DNA of 64,000 nt from Vigna angularis (Eukaryota; Streptophyta; Magnoliopsida; Fabales; Fabaceae), in contig NC_068970.1 in assembly GCF_016808095.1 (NCBI RefSeq), forward strand, positions 51,557,630 to 51,621,629, read 5' to 3'. Below the pieces are notes generated by a model, which was given only the letters and a program-made list of their open reading frames with translations, made no database searches and had not been told where the DNA came from. The position numbers were made by a program, and so were the translations under genes. Shown piece by piece: positions 13,401 through 23,749 of this stretch. Within the stretch, counting starts at the first letter, position 1. Each line of letters opens with the position of its first letter.

Positions 13401-14524
13401 CGTTATATGGACTGAGGCAAGCCCCTAGGGCTTGGAACAAGCGCATAGACTCGTTTCTGGTGAAGCTCGACTTCACTAGATGTATTGTTGAGCATGGTGT
13501 GTACGTAAGAAGAGGCAAAGGAGAAGAATTGATTATCATCTGCCTGTATGTAGATGATCTGCTCATCACTGGATCAAACCTTACACACATAAATGAGTTG
13601 AAGAAGGTTATGCAGCTAGAATTTGAGATGACAGATCTGGGAAAACTGAGCTACTTTTTGGGCATGGAGTTCACTTATACTGAGGCGGGTATGATCTTGC
13701 ATCAGAGGAAGTATGTCAAGGAGTTGCTGGAACGATTCAACATGTCTGTGTGCAACCCAACACGAAGTCCAATGGAGGTGAACCTGAAACTGGTTGATGA
13801 TGAGAACGAAGCTGATTCAGAAGAGACATTGTTTAAGCAGATTGTAGGTTCACTACGTTTTTTGTGTAATAGTAGACCAGATCTCTCATACAGCGTAGGG
13901 TTGATAAGCAGATTCATGAGAAGGCCAAAGAAGACGCATATGCTTGCAGCGAAAAGACTGTTGAGATATGTCAAGGGCACTGCAGATTTTGGCATATTAT
14001 TTCCATTCGGGAAGCACAACACTGATGGAGGAAGTCTAAAACTCATTGGGTTTACTGATTCAGATCATGGTGGAGACTGTGTTGAAAGGAAGAGCACATC
14101 AGGCTATTTGTTTATGCTGAATGGTTCTCCCATTTCGTGGTGTTCGAAGAAACAACCCGTGGTGGCTCTGTCCAGCTGTGAAGCAGAGTACATAGCGGGT
14201 AGCTATGCAGCTTGTCAGGGGGTTTGGTTGGAAGAAATATTGAAGGAGTTGATGATTCCAGTAACAACACCTCTGTTGTTGAAGATAGACAACGTTTCTG
14301 CAATCAATCTCTCAAAAAACCCTGTGAGCCATGGTAGAAGCAAGCACATTGAGGTGAGATATCACTTTCTCAGAGATATGGTAAACAAAGGAAGAATAGC
14401 CTTGACCTACTGCAACACTGAAGCCCAGCTAGCTGATATTTTTACGAAGGCAGTGAAGATTAACAGGTTTGAGTGGCTAAGAAAGGAAATTGGAGTTAGG
14501 ACCAGTGCTGTGAGTTTGTCTTGA
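10472..14524 (+). CDS. Ty1/copia gag-pol polyprotein
   Basis: One intact frame of 1350 aa from ATG 10472 to TGA 14522-14524. The frame is open a little further upstream (from 10448) but without an ATG, so [12 protein letters not shown] is taken as the start. Gag with a UBN2-like region occupies about residues 1-230. The CCHC knuckle [14 protein letters not shown] is at about 270-283. The protease motif [11 protein letters not shown] is at about 327. The GAG-pre-integrase motif (HLRFGHLNF...CETCIAGKQ) is near 470-510. The integrase core has Asp in SDICGP (about 527), Asp in RTDGGGEY (about 589) and Glu in the later [10 protein letters not shown] region. Reverse transcriptase has YVDDLL at about 1026; RNase H has TDSDHGG (about 1195) and SCEAEYIA. 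Order gag-PR-IN-RT-RH is diagnostic of Ty1/copia. All catalytic motifs look intact, so the protein is probably functional. Confidence 0.97.
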   Translation: MAGSDLSTANLPILTDKNWTRWSTQMRVLFKFQDVSDVIEGDDREPSEGATEGQKAAFKKKDNKALFIIHQCVDDAHFEKIQNASTAREAWSTLVRCHTGGEKIKKVKLQTLRRQYELLQMEDSGRVGEYFNKVLTLTNHMKGCGEVINDLMIMEKIMRSLPRKFDYIVVAIEESKDLSKMKVEELQSSLEAHEMRMADRNPAKNDEQALKVHHSKHDEKKKTKKWKGKRSKGNWKFDKDKTENGSMSMEKGGKEEKSHHSKKDKRNIKCFNCNKYGHFASECHADEGKQKQYQSKEANVAQEDSDSEPLTLMVTTSGEGSNSQNDMWYLDSGCSNHMTCHLDWLINFDDSKKSKVKFADDSTLRVEGMGDVVIRRKNGSHAVITGVLFVPDMRCNLLSVGQLIQKGFKVVMENDKVELFDNDKNLILRCKISKNRTFQVSLEAVESSECMVSMKVDEESWLWHLRFGHLNFKSLQQLNVKEMVHGLPKIALPRRECETCIAGKQTRKPFKAELKMRAKACLGVVYSDICGPIEVPTVAGNRYFITFVDEFSRMIWVYLLKAKSDALETFIRFKTHAERESGQLLKILRTDGGGEYTSTTFESHCQLNGITHEVTAPYTPQHNGLTERRNRTIFNMARSMLKEKSLPRKLWGEAVSTAVHLLNRCPTKKLEGKVPLEVWSGERPTVGYLKVFGSLAYMHVPDQKRSKLEDKSRVMVLIGYHPTGAYKLFDPIEERVTLSRDVVIMEDRCWDWNHKRISLVKARMAEGEDNPIAVESTTMSEDRHHVQCDESDRPRRQRVQPQRFDDCEIYSDAQIGDEGDLVHMALLAGAEPINESEALKEAVWRNAMMEEIESIEKNQTWQLVDLPVGKKSIGVKWVFKRKLKPDGSVSKFKARLVAKGFLQRQGLDFTEVFAPVARMETIRLVIAVACAMCWSLFQLDVKSAFLHGPLEEEVYIQQPPGFISKGKEHRVYRLRKALYGLRQAPRAWNKRIDSFLVKLDFTRCIVEHGVYVRRGKGEELIIICLYVDDLLITGSNLTHINELKKVMQLEFEMTDLGKLSYFLGMEFTYTEAGMILHQRKYVKELLERFNMSVCNPTRSPMEVNLKLVDDENEADSEETLFKQIVGSLRFLCNSRPDLSYSVGLISRFMRRPKKTHMLAAKRLLRYVKGTADFGILFPFGKHNTDGGSLKLIGFTDSDHGGDCVERKSTSGYLFMLNGSPISWCSKKQPVVALSSCEAEYIAGSYAACQGVWLEEILKELMIPVTTPLLLKIDNVSAINLSKNPVSHGRSKHIEVRYHFLRDMVNKGRIALTYCNTEAQLADIFTKAVKINRFEWLRKEIGVRTSAVSLS

Positions 14525-14531
14525 AGGGGAG
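14524..14531 (+). other. polypurine tract of the complete copia element
   Basis: AAGGGGAG directly abuts the 3' LTR and overlaps the last base of the polyprotein stop codon. It is the expected plus-strand primer for reverse transcription. Confidence 0.85.
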
Positions 14532-14711
14532 TATTGAGAAAGTCAAGTCAAACAACTTTAATAGCTTGCACTTTCATCATTTTGTCTGTTGCTTTACGGT
14601 TATATTCTATGCACACTGTATATAATGCACACTGTATATAAGCAACATTACTTTTCAGTTTAATAATACAGACTCTATTCTTCTTAATTCTCATCTCATC
14701 TTTCTCCAACA
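14532..14711 (+). repeat. 3' LTR with a 16-bp duplication that doubles the TATA box
   Basis: 180 bp, identical to the 5' LTR except for one T/C change and a tandem copy of ATGCACACTGTATATA. As a result TATATAA occurs twice, at 14619-14625 and 14635-14641. Followed by the AAGCT target duplicate. Confidence 0.95.
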
Positions 14712-15480
14712 AAGCTGAGAGAGACACCCCACAACGCTTTAGACTTTCCCTAGGGATAATTTCAAAAACCTCAAGCTTGCAGTAAATGAATGACTCGTGT
14801 CATCATCCATTCCACTCAACTTGCTTAAAATTTAAAAGCCTAAGCAATCACCACACACTGGTGAAATGAACAATCAGTGAATCACAATCTCATTACATAA
14901 GAATAAAAAATGGCATAAACTTACTAAAAGCAAGTTGAGCTCAAAAGAATATAACACAACTATCAGTCAGTCTTACGCTCAAAAGAATATAAAACAACTA
15001 TTAGTCAGTCTTACACGTGACTCATCCAATAGGAGTAAACAAAACAAATAATAAAAACAAAAGACAAAAGTATACACATCTAAATCTCTAAAAATAAAAA
15101 ATTACAATAAAATAAAGTACAAGAAAATGAAAATGCAAGAATGGATGAACATGTAAATCTTTTCATAGTGAAAGAAAAAGAGGGTTTTCTTACAGAGGGA
15201 TGAAGAGAATATTGTCGTGCATGTGAATAAAGACAGAGGGCAAAGATAGTGGTAGAGCTACAGAGTGAGGAAGACCTTCAACAGTAGCAAGTAGAGTAAA
15301 GAAGAAGCAAGGTCATGAATGTAAGTGAAAGTGAAATTCCGAAAACCGTGAGAGAGAAGAATGGAAATTGTGCAATGATGAGAAAAATGCAGATTTTAAG
15401 CATGGGAGAGGGCATCAAGTACGCTGTGTTAAGGAGCCAAAAGAAAACATGAAAAGACAGATCCATAATTCCATTTTTTT

Positions 15481-17764
15481 TTTTGGTAAGTAAAAAGTTA
15501 CACTTTTCTTAAAAGATTATATTCTTTTAATTTTAAATATATACTTGTTCTTTTTTCTATCTGTATCAAAAAAAATTCTTTTTTATAATAAGCGACACAT
15601 ATGTATCTTATATGTTTAATATGATGAAATACGTTTTTTATTTTATTTAAAAATAATATATTTTTTTAATTTTAAATAAAAAACTTTCAAAAATTAATGT
15701 TTTGAAACGTAAAAATTTAAAAAGATTTTTTAAAGTAAAAAATTGAATTAATTAATTATAATAATCTTCTTTCATCTCCTATGTCTTCTTAAATGAAGTT
15801 TAGTGGAAAGTAAGGTTTCTATAATTGAAAGACCCGTACAAATATCATATCAGATCACCCTTTTTTATTATTACTTTAAATAAAGTATCTTATTTTAAAT
15901 AGAGTATCATCACATTCCTTATTTATTAAAACTACTAAATGTTAAACAAAAAATTTATGAAAATTAAAGTTTTAAAATATAAAAATTAGAAAATTGTAAA
16001 CAAAATATAAGTAAATTAATTATAAGAAGATTTTGTTATTTTTCCTAATATTTCTTAAATGTCATTAGGTTATCAGACCATGAACACAGATTCAAAATTC
16101 AGAATAATAAATTAAAACATTCAACCTTTTAATAAAATTCTTCATTTTTATATTGTAAACATTTAACTTTTTATTTTCGTTTAAATTCAAATCAATATAA
16201 TATTTTAAATAAAAGAAGTAATATGAATGATATTTTACTAAAATATATGGGAGGTAACTATAATTTAAAAAATATACAAAATATAAATATTTATTTAAAA
16301 GATATAGAGAAAATGAATGTAAATATTTTTATATATAAGTATAGTTATTATTACTATTATTATTATTATTTTAATATTTCCATGAAACATAATATTGCGA
16401 AAAGCCTCATAAATAAATATTTTACATTATTAATTAATTTCCTTTAAGAAATTATTTTTGTTTTCTAAAAATACTATTCAACAGTAGAAGTTTAAAAATA
16501 TTTTTTTACACAATTGATATTTAAACAATATTATAAAGTAAATATTAATAAATCGTAATTATCTTTCCTTACTTATAAAATGTTATATTTTAAAATTAAA
16601 AAATTTTAAATGTATGTATTTGAATACTTTTATGTATTTTTAAACTATTAAAATAATTATTATGTTGATTAAAGTGATTTTAAATATTTTTAAAATCAAT
16701 AAAATGATCTTCTATATGAGACAATTAATTTTAACTTGATCATTTTTTATTGAAACTAATTTTAATAATTTTTAAAGTTTTAATTTTTTTTTTTTTAGTT
16801 TATCTTTAAATCAGTTTTAACTATAAAAAAATGGGGTAAGTAAGGAGGTATACATTGTTACAAGAGAAAACTAACATTCTTTTTTTGCCATATATTACAC
16901 TACTATACAAATAGCAATTTAGATTTAATTAGCAATGAAATTTTTACGCCAAATTATATAAAAACCTGTTTTAGGCAAGGTAAACTTATTTATTAATATT
17001 TGTTTGGTAGAGCATATTCATTAATATGTTATCATTCCAAACAAACAAAATACATGTTATCATATTTTTTTTTAATAATTAAAGTAATACATAGTCTTTT
17101 TTCTTCGTCCTAAATTAATTTTGTTATATATTTAATTATTTTTAGTTTATTTCATATAAATTTTTAATCATTTTTAAAAAAAAAATACGGTAAATTTATT
17201 ATGAAAACGTTAATTTAATTTACACTTTCATTAAAACCTACCAAACAATTGAATACCGATTTAATAGTATTCAAGAATAATTAAAGACTAGTTATGCATC
17301 TACCAAATGGATCGGAAAATGTTTAATACGAATTAACTTAGACTATGTATCGCTGTTTGCTTTAATTTTTGAGAGAGCATTTTCAAAACATAAATAAATA
17401 AATAAACAAATAAAAGAGATAAACATAGACGAAGTGAAAAATAACTTCATCTTGAGAATTTGAGTCTAGTACATACTTATTTTCCTCTAAAAACACATAA
17501 ATGGGAAGGGTGGTAGTAACTTGTGAACTTACTTGGAAAAAAATTTAATATTAAAAATTAAAAATCATAAAGCCAATATTGTTAGTATCAATTACTTATT
17601 TTGGTTAGTCTGATTTTAACAATTCGGTTTTTGTCTTGATGGGAATCATTCATTGTTAGTATTTTTAATTATAATAAATAATATTAAGTTTTGATGGAGT
17701 AATAGAATACAAGACAATTTAACATAATGTATTATTAAACTATACAAAAGATTATTTAACAGCT
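15481..17764. other. AT-rich intergenic DNA, probable promoter side of the kinase gene
   Basis: Very AT-rich with poly-A and poly-T runs and a TAT-rich microsatellite near 16345-16372. No convincing open frame, RNA gene or element end was seen. Confidence 0.5.
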
Positions 17765-18380
17765 CATTGATTACATGGCCGACATGAACGGATTGACGGG
17801 ATAACCAGAATGATTAGACGACCAGGATGGACAGGCAGACGAGATGATCGAGATGGATGGCTGACCGGGATGGTCGAGCTGACAAGGATGGATGAAATGG
17901 ATCAAGTTGACTAGATGATCAGGATGGGTCAGTCTGACTAGATGGCCAGATGGATGCATTAGTCAATCTGGCTAGACTAGCCTAGATGGTCGGGATAGGC
18001 GGGATGGCCTGACTAACGGGATGGCCAAGCTGTCGAGTTGGTTGGGATGGACGAGTTGATGGGATGGGTTGGATGAATGAGATTGAAAGGATTACCGAGA
18101 TGGTCGAGATGGATGAGATTGTTAGGATGATTGAGATAGATAAGATGGTGTGATGGTTGGGTTGACGAGAATGGTCGGGATGGACAAATTGGACGGGATG
18201 AATCAGGCTTATTGGATGATTAGGATGAACGGGTTGACAAGATTGTTTAGATAAAAAAAAAACTAACAAGATGGTCGGATTGCTAGTGTGGGCATGCTAG
18301 CTAGGATGGCTAAGATGGACAAGCTAACAAGATGACTGAGATGGATGGATTGACCAGTCTAGCCCGCCAGACCTAGTCAT
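17765..18380. repeat. degenerate GATGG-based minisatellite
   Basis: About 615 bp of imperfect short units of roughly 10-20 bp built on (G)GATGG with GAC, GAG or TGA spacers (for example ACGGGATGG, TCGAGATGG, GACTAGATGG). The base composition is sharply more G-rich on the plus strand than the AT-rich DNA on both sides. Minus-strand frames read as His-Pro-rich strings because of the repeat, not because of coding. Confidence 0.8.
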
Positions 18381-18901
18381 TTTTGTCATCCCTGCTTAAA
18401 AAAAAGAAGAAAAGTATATACATATACATAGTATATACTGAAAATAGTTGTTATAAAAAAAAGTAAAATAACCGTCACTATTTATGTCTTTAGTGGTTAA
18501 AAAACTATGCATTACTACAAAACATAGTATGACACCATAATTCAAATATTATATAATTTCTAATCTATATTTTTAATTTTTAATTCACATGTATTTATAA
18601 TTTCTTAATTAATTTTATAAATTAATAAAACTATTTTTTATAATGATAAATAAAAAACAAAAAATTATAACTCTACACACACAACAAATTACCCAACTTA
18701 ATTTCATGGACGATTCAAGATAAAAATATAGATTTGTTCACAATTACAATATAAAAATTAAGAAAAGTATAAAGTATTGATAGTTATGATTTTACATCTA
18801 AATATCCATAAATAAATAAACACGGTTAAATGTATTGCATTAAATTCAACTCTATAATATACTTCTTTTCAAACTTAAAAAGACACATAATATGTTATTA
18901 T
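18381..18901. other. AT-rich spacer
   Basis: AT-rich DNA between the minisatellite and the Mutator-like element; nothing recognised in it. Confidence 0.5.
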
Positions 18902-18910
18902 TTGTTTTTA

Positions 18911-19047
18911 GGCTTAATACTTCTTTTGGTCCCTCGAAAGAGAAAGAATGTTTAAATTCGTCCTACTTTTTTAAAAAGTTAAAAAGGTCTCAACTTATGA
19001 AAAAAAATGTTTAAGTTAATCCTTTTTAGTTACGGCGTCAAATTTTT
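18911..19047 (+). repeat. left terminal inverted repeat of the Mutator-like element
   Basis: Pairs with 20416-20553 on the other strand over about 137 bp, with scattered mismatches and small indels. Confidence 0.85.
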
Positions 19048-19627
19048 CACTATTTCTCATACATGGCACACTCGTGTTAATTTTGAATTTAAAAAAAGAA
19101 GAAGAGTTGCTTGATACGTCAGCTTCATCTTCCACCTCTTAGAGCCACAAACGCCATCGTCAATATCTCAAACCACCACTAAAGCTACCAGTGCAACAAA
19201 ACCAAAAAGCACCATCATCTTCTCCGCCATACCTTCGAAAAAACTCAAAAACAAAACTCAAATTTTTGTCTTATGATCTTATTTTGCTCAATAACATTAG
19301 GAAATATATAAAAAGGCAGCAAAATTTTGGGCTAAATTACGAGTAGAATTGTTGTCAGTCAGTGCCTTCCTAAATGATAAACCTAATTCTAGTCAACTAT
19401 GGCGCTTATACTGGGCAAGCCATCAGGTATTGAAGTTTATGTGGCAGATTAAATCTGTATTTGGATTCTCGTGTTTGTTAACTAATACTCATTGACTATT
19501 TTTTATGTTCATTTTCCTTGTAATGTTGTAGCGTTTCTTTAGGCACCTAGGGGAAGAACCCTAAGATTTGTGCGTTTCTTGGAATCGGTGAGCGTTTCCT
19601 CTGGGGTTTGTTATTGAGGCGCGGAGA

Positions 19628-20038
19628 ATGTCGATGGACCTGCAATTGAAATCGAGTTGTAGCGGATGCAGATCAACAATGGATCTCCACGGAAGCAATC
19701 ACATGGCCGAGAATCCCTCCAAATGCGTCGATTGTGGTGTCATCCTTACTCGCCTGGTTCGAGTGCGTTTTGTTTCTGGACCTCGAGAATTGCTGCTTAA
19801 ATTTGTGGAAGAAAATTACCCTTTGCTAAAAAAACTTGAACTTCTCCAAGGTTTTAGACTTTTTTTTTTCTAGATGATTCTCGTTTATTTATATACTGTA
19901 ACAGGAGAAGATGGAGTGAAAGAACTGCAAAGGAAGAGGTACTCCGCAACTCTTGGTGTTTCAGTCAAAGGCAGGGTCAGAAAAGTAGTCAAGTGGCAAC
20001 CTCCACCAATTTCCTCCTTCGAAACTACAGATATCTAA
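19628..20038 (+). pseudogene. captured gene fragment, unknown source, inside the Mutator-like element
   Basis: ATG 19628 opens a Cys-containing protein (SCSGCRSTMDLHGSNH...KCVDCGVIL) of 74 codons. Joining a GT at 19851 to an AG at 19904 continues in frame (EDGVKELQRKRYSATLGVSV...) to TAA at 20036-20038, giving 118 aa. The implied 54-bp intron is short for a plant. The sequence before the ATG (about 19550-19627) looks like a transcribed leader. Paired CxxC motifs suggest a small metal-binding module, but I do not recognise the family. Its location between Mutator inverted repeats suggests capture from a host gene; whether it is expressed is unknown. Confidence 0.45.
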
Positions 20039-20104
20039 AGAAACCCAAATCGAGCCTCATCCATAGCCGCCAAGAATTTGCGAAAACTAAATTCCACATG
20101 AACA

Positions 20105-20305
20105 CTAATTGCAGGACAAAAAATCCCAAATTAGGAACCCTAATCGCGAGTTCATCACGAATAAAAAACGTTTAATCCTCTCGCGAAAATCACCCAACCA
20201 AACATCAAACTCTTCGAACATGTAAGCAAACCCTTCATCGCCAGTCTTCATCACGCCATCAACATCTTCTTTAACGTAGAGAAAGCAGCCCCTACCCTCT
20301 ATCAA
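20105..20305 (-). pseudogene. second captured coding fragment, unknown source
   Basis: A 66-codon minus-strand frame (MIEGRGCFLYVKEDVDGVMK...) with protein-like composition including acidic and aromatic residues, running from just inside the right inverted repeat to a stop at 20105. No family recognised. It faces the other fragment, which suggests two separate acquisitions. Could equally be a chance open frame. Confidence 0.3.
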
Positions 20306-20415
20306 AATATCTTTTTTTAAATTTAAATTTTACACATCATTTAACCTTACACTGCCACGCAATGACATAAACTAGACACGTCATTATGTTTTGTCCAGGA
20401 TGGCAGCTGCACCAT

Positions 20416-20553
20416 TAAAAATTTGACGTCGTAACCAAAAAGGATTAACTTAAACATTGTTTTCATAAGTTGGGACCCTTTTTAACTTTTTAAAAAATGT
20501 AGGACGAATTTGAACATTCCCCTCTTTCGAGAAACCAAAAGAGGTATTAAGCC
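20416..20553 (-). repeat. right terminal inverted repeat of the Mutator-like element
   Basis: Reverse complement of 18911-19047; ends GGTATTAAGCC before the TTATTTTTA flank. Confidence 0.85.
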
Positions 20554-20562
20554 TTATTTTTA

Positions 20563-23500
20563 TCAACACGATATTAAGATTAAAACTTGTTTCATAGTAT
20601 ATAAAGTCATTGATGTCATACTAATTAATAGAAGAATAAAAAATGATATTGTAATAATGTATTAAGAGACTATAAAAGAACTTAGAAAAATAATTCTCAA
20701 AAAGACGAGTTGAAAAATATAAATGTAAACAAATATAAAATAAAGATTATTTTATAACAAAAATAGCTTGAAAATATATACACGGACTACTTATTCTAAT
20801 TAATCAACTAAAATTCAATAAATATATAAATATGTGATAATGTAAACAAAAATTTCAACTAAAGAACTTTGAAAAAAATTATCAAGACAATTTAAAAAAT
20901 ATAAATATAAAAAATATAAAATAAATATAACAAAAATAGCATGAAAATATACTTAAGTTAGTATTTTCTAGAATAGCATATTATAGGGTATATTAAGAAT
21001 AACAAAGTATGTTAACAGTTCGAATAGGAATTCAATTTTCACATGTAACTAAGACTTGGATGTTTATGACCAAAGCTTTATAAAAAAATAAAAAATCATA
21101 TAAGTATTGTAAATATACATCTTAGATTCAATATATAATTAAGAGTTTGATTACTTTTTGGTGCGTTCTTTAAGCTATCTTAGCAGAGTGTTTCTAATTG
21201 ATTTTTCAACTTCTTTGCCTTTCTTGAAGTATCCAAAAAAAGTGAGTCAAAAGTACGTATGATATATTGTTCTTTTTCTTATCTTTGTGTCTTGTGAAGC
21301 TTGCAAAACATTTTTCTCCCTTTTTTTGTCAAAAAATTAAAAAGAAAAGCTAAAAAAATTTGTCACTAATTACTTTTTAACTAGATATAATAAATAAATA
21401 AATAAAAACACAAACTTATGCTAGACGAGAAAACAATGCTCGAGATGTTTGCATTTTAGTTTATTCGTCATCAGCCCATCGAAAAAAATAGATTAATAAA
21501 AAATATAAATTTGCTAGGAAATATTTCTATATTAAAAATTTGCAAGGGTGCATTTTTTTCTCTCAAATTTCTCACTATCGTCACATGATTATTACAAAAT
21601 GAATTAAATGATCTTTTGAAATAAAATAATTTTGGTTAGGAATGTAATATAGGACTTTTAAAATATTTATCTTTTAAAAGATTTTTTGAGTTTAATATAT
21701 TTCGAATAAATTCATGAATTTCTAAGATTTAAAATAGTTTAACAAATTTTTAGAAAACATTTAAATATTGCAAGCTTGTGGAAAAGTAATAAGATTCAGA
21801 TGAGAAATAGTATAATTCCTGAACGACTTTTTAAATAAAAAAAGACTTAATGTCAAATATTTGTCCTTTATACAGTAATATCTCCTTGTTCATGCCCAGA
21901 TTTAAATAGTTAACTTAAAATTATAAGTCATTATCTAATAATATTTAATATGAAAGTTCTTTCATTTGATTTGATGAAATTAAAAATTCATTAGAACATC
22001 ATTAATGATTTGTTAGACAGTGGACAAAATTAGTTTTTCAATGGAATTGGTTGAGGTTATCTTGTATCGACCTTTTCACCGAAGTCCGTTAAATTCTCTC
22101 TTTCAACATTGACCAAAACAATATTATTTAGAAAATTTCTCCAATCGAAATTAAAAACAAAAATCATAACTCCGAAAAAAAAACAATAACAATAATGCTA
22201 TCATTAAAAGATAATCGTAAGAGGTGTCTAGTTAATATTAATTGAAAAATAACCTTAACACCAACTAAAAATTTACTTACGTTAATCCTATTATTATTAT
22301 TACTATTATAAAAAAATACGTCAACTAGCATGAGTAAAAAAAAATAGTCTTTGAAGCTTTTATCTTTGATAGGTGTTGCTAACTTCGATTTATGTAAATA
22401 AAAAAATTCATGTTTCACATTAATTAAAACAAAACTCATTTCTTTTGCAAAGAAAACAAACTAATTAAATTAAAAATAATGTTGACCAAAAACAAAAACC
22501 CTGATATTGACCAAAACTTAAAAACTAAACAAAATAAGCAGTGCATTTTGTTGATCAAAAGATTTAAAATAAAAGGTAAAAAAACTGTCAAAATTCCAGA
22601 ATGGCCACAACTTCAGAACTGCAATCACCAGATTTTACTTTTAATTCATAACAGTATGATAGCTTGAAGTTTTCAGCAACGTGAATTTCAAAACAAAGCT
22701 TTTAGCTTAAAGTAGCAGAAACACCAAGAATTCAGGTTGCCATCTTGATATCTATTTTTCCCTTGACTCCAAAAAGTAATTTCAAGGACATATTATGAAC
22801 ACATATGGTAATATACCTAAGATTGGAGAAATCACAACACTTTCTCCTTTGGTTTATTCCTTAAAAGCAATGAACACCTGCATATAATATATTTACTTAA
22901 AAGCAAAAGCTTTTGCTTCAGATCCTATTTTCTTACTGAAAGCCAATAACTTCCATCAGCATATATTCCTCACCATGTCATGTCTGACCAATTGCTTTTG
23001 CCTGAAAAATATACAAAAACACTCACTTGAGAAATGATATCTGATACATACAAAAACACAGCCAGTAGAGTAAAAAGTACTGTCTTTCAATCATTAACCA
23101 CCGTGAATGAACTAGTTAAATTCTGCAAAAGACTATCTTAAAGTTATAGTAATGATCATCTCTAATTGGTTGATCAACTTTTAATATACTAACATCAGTG
23201 TATTTTATTAAATTAAAACTTAATTATTGCAATGTATTATTTTACATAATATGTATATTATTTTTAAATTAAATATAATTGTTAATACTTATTCATTTTT
23301 CTATTGTTGGGTTTTATTTCTCATATTATTTAAAACATTTAAAATTAAAATTAAGGAAATTTGAAAGATATCTGAAAGGAATAAGAAAAGAAGAAAATAA
23401 ATAAAATGATATATAGTAAGAATTTATTAGGTAGGAGTGGAATTGTGATAGCTACACCTATCACTGTTGACTTATAAGACAAGAGACACAGACGTTGGCC

Positions 23501-23749
23501 CCAACAATTAGTCCTTGCATTTCCATGTTCCTAAACAGTCACTTATCTTTGCTTTCATTCCTTCCCTCTTTCCCACCTCATTTCACTTTCTTGCCATTCT
23601 TCTACGCACTAACACATATTTGTAAAATTCGGACCATTTCAACCAATTCAACTGTAATTGTTTTTGGCTTTCTTTCATTTCTCTCTCTTGGAGATCCCAC
23701 ATTAACTAAAACAGATTGACATGTTTCTAAAAAATTTCACTAGACTTAC
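20563..23749. other. AT-rich intergenic DNA
   Basis: No protein-like frame longer than chance was found. 22600-23050 is less AT-rich and could include decayed downstream parts of the RPAP2-like fragment, but I could not align it. 23490-23720 is a pyrimidine-rich stretch of unknown nature. Confidence 0.45.

Larger units (their letters stand above)
10205..14711 (+). mobile_element. complete, young Ty1/copia retrotransposon with TA...CA LTR ends
   Basis: The element is 4507 bp and bounded by a perfect 5-bp target duplication AAGCT (10200-10204 and 14712-14716). LTRs of 164 bp (10205-10368) and 180 bp (14532-14711) differ by one substitution and one 16-bp tandem duplication, so insertion was recent. 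Both LTRs begin TATTG and end CAACA, where TGTTG would be canonical. A primer-binding site, a polypurine tract and one uninterrupted 1350-codon polyprotein are present, so it may be autonomous. It lies in plus orientation, opposite to the kinase gene whose leader intron it appears to occupy. Confidence 0.97.
9692..15480 (-). other. predicted 5' leader and leader intron of the kinase gene, split by a copia insertion
   Basis: A good acceptor (TTTTCAG on the minus strand, AG at 9745-9744) precedes 52 bp of untranslated leader before the ATG at 9691. Upstream, after the copia element, a donor-like CTCT|GTAAGA occurs near 15199, next to CT-rich sequence of the kind seen in plant leaders (15200-15400). 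A leader exon around 15200-15450 joined to 9743 would make one 5.4-kb intron, of which 4.5 kb is the retrotransposon. This is inference from splice signals only; no transcript evidence is available. Confidence 0.4.
18911..20553. mobile_element. Mutator-like element carrying gene fragments (Pack-MULE)
   Basis: 1643 bp flanked by long inverted repeats of about 137 bp (18911-19047 and 20416-20553) that begin GGCTTAATAC and continue with a TTTTGGT stretch common in legume Mutator elements. The flanking 9-bp sequences TTGTTTTTA (18902-18910) and TTATTTTTA (20554-20562) match at 8 of 9 sites, as expected for a Mutator target duplication. No transposase is present. The interior is richer in GC than the surroundings and holds two unrelated-looking coding fragments on opposite strands. 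Superfamily call rests on the long repeats and 9-bp duplication. Confidence 0.85.

Noticed and set aside
17771..18269. His-Pro-rich minus-strand frames
   Set aside because: The pattern comes from the GATGG minisatellite read as codons; composition follows the repeat and there are no conserved features.
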